Part shown: positions 49,775 to 58,981 of the stretch, piece by piece
Numbering within the stretch: the stretch's first letter is position 1
Layout of the letters: each line of letters begins with the position of its first letter
Assembly: GCF_001908375.1 (NCBI RefSeq)
Contig: NZ_CP017241.1
Span: 1,863,001-1,927,000, forward strand
Length of the DNA: 64,000 bases
Reading direction: 5' to 3'
Origin: Rhizobium etli 8C-3
GTDB taxonomy: Bacteria > Pseudomonadota > Alphaproteobacteria > Rhizobiales > Rhizobiaceae
Notes under the pieces: generated by a model
Seen by the model: only the letters and a program-made list of their open reading frames with translations
What the model was told of the DNA's origin: nothing
Databases searched by the model: none
Program-made: the position numbers and the translations under genes

Positions 49775-50503
49775 ATGAAGATTTTCAACTACAAGCGCGT
49801 TCCTTATGCAGAAATACGCGCCTTTTCCGTCCACATTTTGACGGCGTCCGGCTCCTTCCTCGCATTTCTCGGCGTGGTCGCCGCTGCCGAACACCGCTTC
49901 ATCGACATGTTCTGGTGGTTGGGCCTTGCTCTGCTCGTCGACGGCATTGACGGTCCCATCGCTCGCAAGGTACGGGTGAAGGAGGTGCTGCCCAACTGGT
50001 CGGGCGACACGCTCGACAATATCATCGATTACGTGACCTACGTACTTCTGCCGGCTTTCGCACTGTACCAGAGCGGCATGATCGGTGAACCCTGGTCTTT
50101 TGCCGCGGCCGGCATGATCGTCGTGTCGAGCGCCATTTACTATGCCGATATGGGCATGAAGACCGAGGAGTATTTCTTCTCCGGCTTCCCTGTCGTCTGG
50201 AATATGATCGTCTTTACGCTCTTTGTCATCGACGCAAGCGCTGCGACCGCCCTGACGGTGGTGATCGTCTCTGTGATCCTTACCTTCCTGCCAATCAATT
50301 TCCTGCATCCCGTGCGCGTCCAGCGTCTCCGCCTTGTCAATCTTGGCGTTTTCTTCTTCTGGTCGGCGCTCGGCATGTATTCGCTGCTGATGCACTTCAG
50401 CATGCCTCAATGGGCCATCGTTCTCTTCGTGATCAGCAGTGTCTATCTCTATTGCATCGGTGCTGTCCTGCAGTTCTTCCCGGCGCTTGGACGCAGCCAA
50501 TAG
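49775..50503 (+). CDS. pcs: Phosphatidylcholine synthase
   Basis: 242 residues, integral membrane. Makes phosphatidylcholine from CDP-diacylglycerol and choline, the plant-symbiont and pathogen pathway. The CDP-alcohol phosphotransferase motif is seen in the long-spacer form of Pcs: D59-G60, A63-R64, then twelve residues to G77, D81 and D85. Eight hydrophobic segments are expected. Phosphatidylcholine is needed for symbiosis in rhizobia. Confidence 0.94.
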   Translation: MKIFNYKRVPYAEIRAFSVHILTASGSFLAFLGVVAAAEHRFIDMFWWLGLALLVDGIDGPIARKVRVKEVLPNWSGDTLDNIIDYVTYVLLPAFALYQSGMIGEPWSFAAAGMIVVSSAIYYADMGMKTEEYFFSGFPVVWNMIVFTLFVIDASAATALTVVIVSVILTFLPINFLHPVRVQRLRLVNLGVFFFWSALGMYSLLMHFSMPQWAIVLFVISSVYLYCIGAVLQFFPALGRSQ

Positions 50504-50512
50504 GAGGCGATT

Positions 50513-51493
50513 ATGACAAAGACGCAGGCGATTGCTTTCAGCCGCAATGGCGGTCCAGAAGTTCTTCAGTATGTCGATGTCGATTTGCCGCCGCCATCGG
50601 CCGGCGAGGTGCAGATAAGGCACGCTGCAATCGGCCTCAACTTCATCGACGTGTATTTCCGCGATGGAACCTATAAGGCAGCGCATCTGCCGTTCATCGC
50701 CGGGAAGGAAGCGGCGGGCACCGTGATGGCGATCGGACCCGGCGTCGACGATTTCGCAGTCGGCGACAGGGTTGCCTATGCCGGTGCCGACGGCGCCTAC
50801 AGCGTCGAGCGAAACGTCGAGACCAAGCACCTTGTCAAGGTGCCGGACGGAATCAGTCTGGAAACAGCAGCCGCGATGATGCTGAAGGGCATGACCGCCG
50901 AATATCTGCTGAACCGGACATTCAAGGTCGGTCGTGAAACGGTTTTGCTTTTCCATGCCGCCGCCGGCGGCGTCGGCCTCATCGCAGGGCAGTGGGCAAA
51001 GACGCTGGGCGCAACCGTGATCGGTACCGTCGGCTCGGAAGACAAGGTGAAGGTCGCGCTCGAGCATGGCTACGATCACGTCATCAACTACAGGACCGAT
51101 AATTTCCTCGACCGCGTTCGTGAGGTCACCGGCGGCAAGGGCGTGGACGTCGTCTATGACTCGGTCGGCCGCGATACGTTCCCGCAATCGCTCGACTGCC
51201 TGAAGCCGCGAGGCATGTTTGTCTCCTTCGGCCAATCCTCCGGCGCTATTGAGAACTTCACAATGGCGATGCTGGCGCAGCGGGGCTCGCTTTATGCAAC
51301 GAGGCCGACGCTTTTCACCTATATCGCCACGCGCGATGAACTGACCGCCTGTGCAAACGCGCTATTTGATATTGTGCTAAGCAGCAAAGTGCGTATCAAT
51401 ATCAACCAAACCTATCCGTTGCGTGAGGTGGGACGGGCTCACGCGGATCTGGAAACAAGAAGAACTACGGGAACTACGCTGCTGATCCCATAA
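50513..51493 (+). CDS. NADPH:quinone oxidoreductase, zinc-independent MDR family
   Basis: 326 residues. GroES-like N-terminal half (AAIGLNFIDVYFRDGTYKA) and a Rossmann half with AAAGGVGLIAGQWAKTLGA. The zinc ligands of alcohol dehydrogenases are absent. Family members reduce quinones by one electron or act on enones. It starts nine bases after pcs (ribosome site TAGGAGG) and is probably in the same transcript. Confidence 0.9.
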   Translation: MTKTQAIAFSRNGGPEVLQYVDVDLPPPSAGEVQIRHAAIGLNFIDVYFRDGTYKAAHLPFIAGKEAAGTVMAIGPGVDDFAVGDRVAYAGADGAYSVERNVETKHLVKVPDGISLETAAAMMLKGMTAEYLLNRTFKVGRETVLLFHAAAGGVGLIAGQWAKTLGATVIGTVGSEDKVKVALEHGYDHVINYRTDNFLDRVREVTGGKGVDVVYDSVGRDTFPQSLDCLKPRGMFVSFGQSSGAIENFTMAMLAQRGSLYATRPTLFTYIATRDELTACANALFDIVLSSKVRININQTYPLREVGRAHADLETRRTTGTTLLIP

Positions 51494-51535
51494 CGATCCG
51501 GAACGGAAAGGTCGGCAGAGAGAAATGAGGGGAAC

Positions 51536-53110
51536 GTGTCGTCATTGAATGCGCTGCCGTCCGGTGCGCTACTGTCGGTCCGGAAACTGACGAAGCTCTT
51601 CGGCAGCTTTACCGCCTGCAACGAAATCGATCTCGATATCGCTTCGGGCGAAATCCACGCGCTTCTCGGAGAGAATGGCGCAGGCAAGTCCACTCTTGTG
51701 AAGATGCTGTTCGGCGTTTTGGAGCCGACGGCGGGCGATATATTCTGGGATGGAAAACCGGTTGCGATTGTTGCGCCTGGAGAAGCCCGCAAGCTCGGCA
51801 TCGGTATGGTCTTCCAGCATTTTTCGCTCTTCGAGGCCCTGACCGTCGCCGAAAACATCGCGCTGTCGCTCGATGACAAGATTCCGATCGGCCGGATTGC
51901 TGAGGAGGCCAGGGCATTGTCGCGCGCTTACGGGCTGCCGCTCGATCCGCATGCCCATGTAGCCGACCTTTCCGTCGGGGAGCGCCAGCGCATCGAAATC
52001 GTCCGCGCGTTGCTGCAAAATCCAAAGCTGATCATCCTAGACGAGCCGACTTCGGTTCTGACGCCCCAGGAGGCCGACAAACTCTTCGAAACGCTCTTCA
52101 AGTTGAAGGCGGAGGGCCGCTCGGTGCTCTATATCAGCCATCGCCTCGAGGAGGTGCAGCGCATTTGCGATCGCGCAACCGTGCTTCGCCACGGCAGGGT
52201 TACCGGTGCCTGCGATCCGAAGCGGGAGACAACCGGTTCCCTCGCCAGAATGATGGTCGGCTCCCACGTGGCGAGCGTGAGTCATCCCGACCGCGGCAAT
52301 GTCGGGGACGTTCAACTTGCAGTATCGAGCCTTTCAGTTGCTGCGCGCACGCCCTTTGCCACACCGCTCAGGGATGTGTCGCTTGCGGTCCGCTCAGGCG
52401 AAATCCTGGCGATTGCCGGCGTTGCCGGAAACGGGCAGGGCGAGCTTTTTGACGCCTTGTCGGGCGAATATCCGGTGGCGCAGCCTGAGGCGATCATGAT
52501 CCGCAGGAAGCCTGTCGGCACGCAGGGCATCACCGCCCGCCGCCTGCTCGGAGCGGGTTTCGTCCCCGAAGAGCGCCACGGCCACGCCGCAGTTTCAGCC
52601 ATGAAACTTTCGGATAATGTGGTGCTCGCGCGCAGCCAGTCGGATCGCAGGGCCTTCCTTGGCGGCGGCTTTCTCAAGGTCATCCGGCGCGCAGCGGTGA
52701 GGAGTGCGGCAAAACGCATTTCGGAAAGCATGGATGTGCGAAAGAGCGGTGAGGATCCCGCCGCAGGGGCGTTGTCAGGCGGCAATCTTCAGAAGTTCAT
52801 CGTCGGCCGGGAGCTCGATCGCCAACCGGCGGTCCTCGTTGTCAATCAGCCGACCTGGGGCGTCGACGCGGGAGCTGCGAGCCACATTCGTCAGGCCCTC
52901 GTCGATCTCGCACGAGCCGGCTCTGCCGTCCTCGTCATCAGTCAGGACCTCGACGAGATATTCGAAGTCGCAACCGATATCGCCGTCATCTCGGAAGGGC
53001 GTCTCTCGCCGCCGTTCCCGGCCGGCGAACTGACCCGCGAGCGGATCGGCATCCTGATGGGCGGTCTGCATGAAAGCAGGCCTGCCGCGGAGGCCGGCGA
53101 TGCGCATTGA
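51536..53110 (+). CDS. BMP-type nucleoside ABC transporter, ATP-binding protein
   Basis: 524 residues with two nucleotide-binding domains, from a GTG at 51536 after GAGGGGAAC. The first has GENGAGKSTLVKM (about 45-57), signature LSVGERQRIEIVRALL and LIILDEPTSVLTP; the second has a degenerate Walker A (AGVAGNGQGELFDAL) and signature LSGGNLQKFIVGREL. This is the YufO/NupA type that works with BMP binding proteins. The first permease overlaps its end by 11 bases. Confidence 0.93.
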   Translation: MSSLNALPSGALLSVRKLTKLFGSFTACNEIDLDIASGEIHALLGENGAGKSTLVKMLFGVLEPTAGDIFWDGKPVAIVAPGEARKLGIGMVFQHFSLFEALTVAENIALSLDDKIPIGRIAEEARALSRAYGLPLDPHAHVADLSVGERQRIEIVRALLQNPKLIILDEPTSVLTPQEADKLFETLFKLKAEGRSVLYISHRLEEVQRICDRATVLRHGRVTGACDPKRETTGSLARMMVGSHVASVSHPDRGNVGDVQLAVSSLSVAARTPFATPLRDVSLAVRSGEILAIAGVAGNGQGELFDALSGEYPVAQPEAIMIRRKPVGTQGITARRLLGAGFVPEERHGHAAVSAMKLSDNVVLARSQSDRRAFLGGGFLKVIRRAAVRSAAKRISESMDVRKSGEDPAAGALSGGNLQKFIVGRELDRQPAVLVVNQPTWGVDAGAASHIRQALVDLARAGSAVLVISQDLDEIFEVATDIAVISEGRLSPPFPAGELTRERIGILMGGLHESRPAAEAGDAH

Positions 53111-54197
53111 ACTCGAAAAACGGCCGCAGGTCTCGAAACTCTTCGGATTCGTTTCACCGCTCCTGGCGCTAGTGCTGACGCTGATTGCAGGCAGCATCAT
53201 GTTCGCTCTGCTCGGCAAGGATCCGGTGGGGGCGCTGGACGCCTTCTTCGTCGAACCCTTGCTTGAAGTCTGGTCGCTGCACGAACTGGCGATTAAAGCA
53301 GCGCCGCTCATCCTCATCGCAGTGGGCCTTTCGGTTTGCTATCGCTCGAACAACTGGAATATTGGTGCCGAGGGCCAGTTCACCATCGGCGCTATCGCAG
53401 GCTCGATTCTGCCGATCGTCTTCTACGATTGGCATTCGCCGATTGTGCTGCCGCTGATGCTCATCATGGGCGCCACCGGCGGTGCGCTCTTCGCCGCCAT
53501 CCCGGCACTCCTGAAAGCTCACTTCAATACCAATGAAATTCTGACCTCGCTGATGTTGGTCTATATCGCCCAGCTTTTCCTCGACTGGCTGATCCGCGGC
53601 GCCTGGCGCGATCCGAAGGGTTTCAATTTTCCCGTTTCGCGGGACTTTGCTCCGGAAGCGGTCCTTCCTGCTATTTGGGAAGAGTCGGGGCGCGCGCACT
53701 GGGCCTTCGTTCTCGCGATCCTGGCGGCGATCCTCATCTGGTTCATGATGCGTTATACGCTGAAGGGCTTCGAGATCGTGGTGCTTGGCCAGTCCGAACG
53801 GGCAGGGCGCTTTGCCGGCTTCTCCTCGAGGCGGATGATCTGGTTCAGCTTTCTGTTGTCCGGCGCGCTTGCCGGTCTCGCCGGCATTTGCGAAGTGTCT
53901 GGTTCGATCGGCCACCTGCAGCCGGCCATTTCGCCGGGTTACGGCTTTACTGCGATCATCGTCGCCTTTCTCGGACGCCTCAATCCCCTCGGCATCACTG
54001 CCTCCGGCCTAGTGCTGGCGCTCACCTATCTCGGCGGCGAGGCGGCACAACTCTCGATCGGCGTGTCCGACAAGGTGACGCGTGTCTTCCAGGGGCTCCT
54101 GCTCTTTTTCGTGCTCTCGTGCGACACGCTGATCTTCTACAGGATCAGGATCGTCTGGTCGCGGGTGCAGGCTGTCACCGGAAAGGTGGCGCAATGA
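53100..54197 (+). CDS. Nucleoside ABC transporter permease (YufP-like)
   Basis: 365 residues from the ATG at 53100 (GGAGG eight bases before; the 53070 start is rejected). It has about ten membrane segments; features are ICYRSNNWNIGAEGQFTIGA-type LSVCYRSNNWNIGAEGQF and GYGFTAIIVAFLGRLNPLGI. It forms the channel with the next permease. Overlaps: 11 bases with the ATPase gene and four with the next gene. Confidence 0.92.
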   Translation: MRIELEKRPQVSKLFGFVSPLLALVLTLIAGSIMFALLGKDPVGALDAFFVEPLLEVWSLHELAIKAAPLILIAVGLSVCYRSNNWNIGAEGQFTIGAIAGSILPIVFYDWHSPIVLPLMLIMGATGGALFAAIPALLKAHFNTNEILTSLMLVYIAQLFLDWLIRGAWRDPKGFNFPVSRDFAPEAVLPAIWEESGRAHWAFVLAILAAILIWFMMRYTLKGFEIVVLGQSERAGRFAGFSSRRMIWFSFLLSGALAGLAGICEVSGSIGHLQPAISPGYGFTAIIVAFLGRLNPLGITASGLVLALTYLGGEAAQLSIGVSDKVTRVFQGLLLFFVLSCDTLIFYRIRIVWSRVQAVTGKVAQ

Positions 54198-55111
54198 TCT
54201 TCGAAGCGATATTGCTGACCGTCATCACGGCCGCCACGCCTCTCGTGATCGCTGCATTCGGTGAACTCGTGACAGAGCGCGCCGGTGTCTTGAACCTGGG
54301 CGTTGAGGGAATGATGATTATGGGCGCCGTCGGCGCCTTTGCGGCAGCCCAGGCCACCGGATCGCCATATATCGGCCTGCTGGCCGGAATCGCGACCGGC
54401 GCAGTGTTCTCGCTTTTCTTCGGCTTCCTGACGCTGACGCTGGTAACCAACCAGGTCGCGACCGGTCTTTCGCTGACGATCCTCGGGCTTGGAGCCTCCG
54501 GGATGCTCGGCGAGAGCTATGTCGGCATCCCCGGGATCAAGGTTCCACAGGTCTACATTCCCTATCTTTCCGAGATCCCCTTCATCGGACCGGTGCTTTT
54601 CCATCAGGACCTGGTTTTCTACCTGTCGATTGTGCTCGTCATCGGCATCAACTGGTTCCTCTTCAAAAGCCGCAGTGGTCTGAAACTGCGGGCAATCGGC
54701 GACAATCACGGTTCGGCACACGCGCTCGGCATCGATGTCATTCGTACCCGCTACCTGGCGGTCATGTTCGGCGGCGCCTGTGCCGGGCTTGCCGGCGCGC
54801 AGCTTTCGCTCGTCTATACACCGCAATGGGTGGAAAACATGGCGGCGGGGCGCGGCTGGATCGCGCTTGCGCTCGTCGTCTTTGCGTCTTGGCGGCCATG
54901 GCGAGTGCTTGCGGGAGGCTACCTGTTCGGTGCGGTATCGATCGGCCAGCTTCATGCGCAGGCCTTTGGGATAGGCATTCCCTCGCAGTTTCTTTCGATG
55001 CTGCCCTATGCCGCGACTATTGTCGTTCTCATCATCATTTCTCATAATCGGCGCACGACGTTGATCAACACGCCGGCATCGCTTGGCAAGGCTTTCGTGC
55101 CTGACCGGTGA
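54194..55111 (+). CDS. Nucleoside ABC transporter permease (YufQ-like)
   Basis: 305 residues, start in the ATGA overlap with the previous gene. It shows TPLVIAAFGELVTERAGVLN, LGVEGMMIMGAVGAFAAA and GRGWIALALVVFASWRPWRV, the conserved blocks of the second BMP-type permease. The much longer open frame upstream belongs to the other gene in a different frame. Confidence 0.92.
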   Translation: MIFEAILLTVITAATPLVIAAFGELVTERAGVLNLGVEGMMIMGAVGAFAAAQATGSPYIGLLAGIATGAVFSLFFGFLTLTLVTNQVATGLSLTILGLGASGMLGESYVGIPGIKVPQVYIPYLSEIPFIGPVLFHQDLVFYLSIVLVIGINWFLFKSRSGLKLRAIGDNHGSAHALGIDVIRTRYLAVMFGGACAGLAGAQLSLVYTPQWVENMAAGRGWIALALVVFASWRPWRVLAGGYLFGAVSIGQLHAQAFGIGIPSQFLSMLPYAATIVVLIIISHNRRTTLINTPASLGKAFVPDR

Positions 55112-55159
55112 CGCATAACAACAGACGGGTTTCAAAACTCCCAACCAACAGGGGCTAAA

Positions 55160-56233
55160 ATGAAGAAACTAGCACTCGCACTTGCGGCAACCGCTGCGCT
55201 TGTCATCAGCGTCGGCTCGACCGCACAAGCCGCAGACAAAACCAAGGTCTGCTTTATCTATGTCGGCACCCGCACGGACGGCGGCTGGACGCAAGCCCAT
55301 GAAAACGGCCGCCTCGAGGTCGAAAAGGAATTCGGCGACAAGGTCGAAACACCTTACCTCGAAAGTGTTCCGGAAGGCCCGGATGCCGAGCGCGCGATCG
55401 AGCGTATGGCCCGCTCCGGCTGCTCGCTGATCTTCACCACCTCGTTCGGCTTCATGGATGCAACCATCAAGGTCGCCCAGAAGTTCCCGAAGGTGAAGTT
55501 TGAGCATGCAACCGGCTTCAAGGCAGCGGAGAACGTCGCGACCTACAATTCGCGCTTCTATGAGGGCCGCTACATTCAGGGCCAGATCGCCGCCAAGATG
55601 TCCAAGAAGGGGCTGGCTGGCTACATCGCCTCGTTCCCGATTCCGGAAGTGGTGATGGGGATCAACGCTTTCGAACTCGGCGCCAAGTCCGTCAATCCCG
55701 ACTTCAAGCTGAAGGTCGTATGGGCCAACACCTGGTTTGACCCTGGCAAGGAAGCCGACGCCGCCAAGGCACTGATCGACCAGGGCGTCGACATCTTGAC
55801 ACAGCACACCGACACCACGGCGCCGATGCAGGTTGCCGCCGAACGCGGCATCATGGCTTTCGGTCAGGCATCGGACATGATCAAAGCAGGTCCGAAGACC
55901 CAGTTGACGGCAATCGTCGACACATGGGGCGCTTACTATATCAAGCGAACAAGGGCGCTGCTCGAAGGTACCTGGAAGTCTGAACAGATCTGGGATGGCC
56001 TGAAGGACGGCATTCTGACCATGGCGCCCTACACGAACATGCCAGACGACGTAAAGAAGATGGCCGAAGAAACCGAGGCCAAGATCAAATCCGGCGAGCT
56101 GCATCCATTCACCGGTCCGATCAACAAGCAGGACGGAACGCCGTGGCTGAAGGATGGCGAGAAGGCCGATGATGGCACGCTGCTCGGCATGAACTTTTAC
56201 GTCCAAGGAGTCGACGACAAACTGCCGCAATAA
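55160..56233 (+). CDS. BMP-family ABC transporter substrate-binding protein
   Basis: 357 residues with a cleavable signal peptide (MKKLALALAATAALVIS, then SVGSTAQAA). The mature part begins TKVCFIYVGTRTDGGWTQAH, the BMP/PnrA-type opening, and has FTTSFGFMDATIKVAQKFP and FYEGRYIQGQIAAKM. Members bind purine or other nucleosides. No lipobox, so a free periplasmic protein. It closes the operon and has a terminator. Confidence 0.93.
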   Translation: MKKLALALAATAALVISVGSTAQAADKTKVCFIYVGTRTDGGWTQAHENGRLEVEKEFGDKVETPYLESVPEGPDAERAIERMARSGCSLIFTTSFGFMDATIKVAQKFPKVKFEHATGFKAAENVATYNSRFYEGRYIQGQIAAKMSKKGLAGYIASFPIPEVVMGINAFELGAKSVNPDFKLKVVWANTWFDPGKEADAAKALIDQGVDILTQHTDTTAPMQVAAERGIMAFGQASDMIKAGPKTQLTAIVDTWGAYYIKRTRALLEGTWKSEQIWDGLKDGILTMAPYTNMPDDVKKMAEETEAKIKSGELHPFTGPINKQDGTPWLKDGEKADDGTLLGMNFYVQGVDDKLPQ

Positions 56234-56255
56234 GATCGCTGTCCTTGGCAGTTGC

Positions 56256-56286
56256 AAGGCGCTTCCTCTGGGGAGCGCTTTTTTTT
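56256..56286 (+). terminator. Rho-independent terminator of the BMP operon
   Basis: GCGCTTCC with GGGAGCGC (one G-T pair), a 4-base loop and a run of eight or more T residues. Confidence 0.85.
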
Positions 56287-56378
56287 CGAGCCGTCGTAAA
56301 AATAATAATTTACAAAAGTAATACTATATGATTTTTTCTCTCCTGCGCCGCGAGGAGCGGCATTTGGGAGAGACAATC

Positions 56379-57341
56379 ATGAAATTGAAAAATGCACTTT
56401 TGAGTGCCACGGTTCTGGCTGCCTGCATGTTCGGTTCAGCGTCTGCAGCTGAGCTTGTCGTGGGCTTTTCGCAGATCGGGTCGGAATCCGGCTGGCGTGC
56501 CGCTGAGACGACGGTGACGAAGCAGGAAGCTGAGAAGCGCGGCGTTGATCTGAAATTTTCGGATGCCCAGCAGAAACAGGAGAACCAGATCAAGGCGCTG
56601 CGTTCCTTCGTTGCACAAGGCGTCGACGCGATTTTCCTCGCTCCCGTCGTCGAGACCGGTTGGGACGATGTCCTCAAGGAAGCCAAGGAAGCCGAAATCC
56701 CGGTCATCCTGCTCGACCGTACCATCAAGGCTCCGGATGACCTCTATTTGACGGCCGTGACCTCCGACCAGGTTCATGAAGGCAAGGTTGCGGGCGAATG
56801 GCTCGTCAAGAATGCCGGCGACAAAAAGTGCAACATCGTCGAGCTGCAAGGCACCACCGGTTCCTCCCCAGCTATTGCCCGCAAGAAGGGCTTCGAGGAG
56901 GCGCTTGCTGGCCATGACAACTTCAAGATCGTCCGCAGCCAGACCGGCGACTTCACCCGCGCCAAGGGCAAGGAAGTCATGGAGAGCTTCCTGAAGGCTG
57001 AAAACGGCGGCAAGGACATCTGCGCGCTTTATGCCCACAACGACGATATGGCCGTTGGTGGCATTCAGGCGATCAAGGAAGCCGGCTTGAAGCCCGGCAA
57101 GGATATCCTCGTCGTCTCGATCGACGCCGTTCCGGACATCTTCCAGGCGATGGCGGCAGGCGAGGCCAACGCGACGGTCGAGCTTACGCCAAACATGGCC
57201 GGGCCGGCATTCGATGTGCTTGAGGCCTACCTGAAGGACAAGAAGGAGCCGCCGAAGTGGATCCAGACGGAATCGAAGCTCTATACGCCGGCTGATGATC
57301 CGATGAAGGTATACGAAGCCAAGAAGGGCCTCGGTTACTAA
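56379..57341 (+). CDS. ytfQ: Sugar ABC transporter substrate-binding protein, YtfQ-like
   Basis: 320 residues from the ATG at 56379 after GGGAGAG. The signal peptide is MKLKNALLSATVLAACMFGS with AxA before ELVVGFSQIGSESG. Periplasmic-binding-protein type 1 fold: KALRSFVAQGVDAIFLAPVV, VAGEWLVKNAGDKKCNIVEL, YAHNDDMAVGGIQAIKEAG. Closest in pattern to YtfQ, which binds galactofuranose; other furanoses or pentoses are possible. It heads a five-gene operon. Confidence 0.9.
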   Translation: MKLKNALLSATVLAACMFGSASAAELVVGFSQIGSESGWRAAETTVTKQEAEKRGVDLKFSDAQQKQENQIKALRSFVAQGVDAIFLAPVVETGWDDVLKEAKEAEIPVILLDRTIKAPDDLYLTAVTSDQVHEGKVAGEWLVKNAGDKKCNIVELQGTTGSSPAIARKKGFEEALAGHDNFKIVRSQTGDFTRAKGKEVMESFLKAENGGKDICALYAHNDDMAVGGIQAIKEAGLKPGKDILVVSIDAVPDIFQAMAAGEANATVELTPNMAGPAFDVLEAYLKDKKEPPKWIQTESKLYTPADDPMKVYEAKKGLGY

Positions 57342-57352
57342 TTGACACTGTA

Positions 57353-57381
57353 GCCGCACCGGCGCTCATGGCCGGTGCGGC
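57353..57381 (+). repeat. Intercistronic 11-bp perfect hairpin after ytfQ
   Basis: GCCGCACCGGC and GCCGGTGCGGC enclose seven bases, 11 bases after the ytfQ stop and without a T tract. Such stems protect the binding-protein mRNA and reduce downstream expression. Confidence 0.75.
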
Positions 57382-57457
57382 GCTGCCCGTTCGAACGGGA
57401 CATCATGCCCGTCAAGTGCAAGGGCATGGGCGGTCAATATCTGGAAAATATCGAGCC

Positions 57458-58981
57458 ATGATTCACGAATTCGAGAACGTTCTCGTCGCGTCCGGAATAT
57501 CGAAATTCTTCCCCGGCGCCGTTGCGTTGGACAGGGTCGATTTCACGCTTCGCAAGGGCGAGGTCCATGCGCTGCTCGGCGAAAACGGAGCCGGCAAATC
57601 CACACTCATAAAATGCCTGACCGGCGCCTATCGCCGCGACGATGGAAGACTGGCGCTCGAGGGCAGCGAGATCGATCCCACAGACACGCTGGCGGCACAG
57701 AGGCTCGGCATCGGGACTGTCTATCAGGAGGTGAATCTCCTGCCGAATCTCAGCGTCGCCGAAAACCTTTTCCTTGGCCGTCAGCCGCTGCGTTTCGGCA
57801 TGATCGACACGCGTGCAATGAACCGGATGTCGCGCGAGCTACTGGCGCAATATGGCCTGGACATCGATGTCACGGCACAGCTCGACCGCTTCTCCGTCGC
57901 CGTCCAGCAGGTGATCGCCATTGCCCGTGCAGTCGATCTTTCCGGCAAGGTTCTGATCCTTGACGAGCCGACGGCGAGCCTTGATACGCACGAAGTCGCG
58001 ATGCTTTTCAATGTCATTAATGACTTGAAGAGACGTGGATTAGGAATTGTGTTTATTACACATTTTTTGGAACAGGTTTACGCGATCAGCGACCGGATCA
58101 CGGTGCTTCGCAACGGCAGGCTTGTCGGCACCCGGGAAGTGGCGGAACTACCGCGGCAGGCGCTGATCCCGATGATGCTCGGCCGCGAACTGGCACAGAC
58201 GGAAGAGGCCGCAAAGGAACGCACGACCGTTGCAGGCAGCGTCAAATATCGCTTCGAGGGCTATGGCAAGCGTGGCAAGGTCAAGCCTTTCGATCTCGAC
58301 ATTCGCGTGGGCGAAGTCGTCGGCATAGCCGGCCTGCTCGGTTCGGGACGGACAGAGACGGCAGAACTTTTCTTCGGCATAGAGCATGCCGACAGTGGCA
58401 GGGCGGTGATCGATGGCAAGGTCGTGGCGCTGTCGAGCCCGCGCGCTGCGATCAGGCACGGCTTCGGGTTCTGCCCGGAGGACCGCAAGACCGACGGGAT
58501 TATCGGCGATCTGTCGATCCGCGAGAATATCGCGCTGGCGCTTCAGGCCCGCCGCGGCTGGGCGAGACCGCTATCGCGCGGCGAACAGAACGCTCTTGCG
58601 GACCAATATATAAAGGCGCTCGATATCCGCACGACCGACCGCGAGAAACCGATCCGGCTGCTTTCCGGCGGCAACCAGCAGAAGGCCATCCTCGCGCGCT
58701 GGCTTGCCACCAATCCCGATTTTCTGATCCTCGACGAACCGACGCGCGGCATCGACGTCGGTGCCCATGCCGAGATCATCCGGCTGATCGAGGAGCTTTG
58801 TGCAAAGGGCATGTCGCTGATTGTGATTTCATCTGAATTGGAAGAGCTTGTCGCCTATAGTTCACGCGTCGTCGTCCTTCGCGACCGCGAACACGTTGCC
58901 CAGCTTGCTGGGGACCGCTTGACTGCATCCCACGTCATCGACGCGATCGTCGCGGCTGAACAGAAAATGGAGGATGCATGA
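57458..58981 (+). CDS. ytfR: Sugar ABC transporter ATP-binding protein, YtfR-like
   Basis: 507 residues with two nucleotide-binding domains. The first has LLGENGAGKSTLIKCLTGAY, a degenerate signature FSVAVQQVIAIARA and LILDEPTASLDTHE; the second has GIAGLLGSGRTETAEL, LLSGGNQQKAILARWLA and LILDEPTRGID. The SVAVQQ form of the first signature is characteristic of YtfR-like proteins. The start at 57458 is the family one. The permease gene overlaps it by four bases. Confidence 0.93.
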   Translation: MIHEFENVLVASGISKFFPGAVALDRVDFTLRKGEVHALLGENGAGKSTLIKCLTGAYRRDDGRLALEGSEIDPTDTLAAQRLGIGTVYQEVNLLPNLSVAENLFLGRQPLRFGMIDTRAMNRMSRELLAQYGLDIDVTAQLDRFSVAVQQVIAIARAVDLSGKVLILDEPTASLDTHEVAMLFNVINDLKRRGLGIVFITHFLEQVYAISDRITVLRNGRLVGTREVAELPRQALIPMMLGRELAQTEEAAKERTTVAGSVKYRFEGYGKRGKVKPFDLDIRVGEVVGIAGLLGSGRTETAELFFGIEHADSGRAVIDGKVVALSSPRAAIRHGFGFCPEDRKTDGIIGDLSIRENIALALQARRGWARPLSRGEQNALADQYIKALDIRTTDREKPIRLLSGGNQQKAILARWLATNPDFLILDEPTRGIDVGAHAEIIRLIEELCAKGMSLIVISSELEELVAYSSRVVVLRDREHVAQLAGDRLTASHVIDAIVAAEQKMEDA

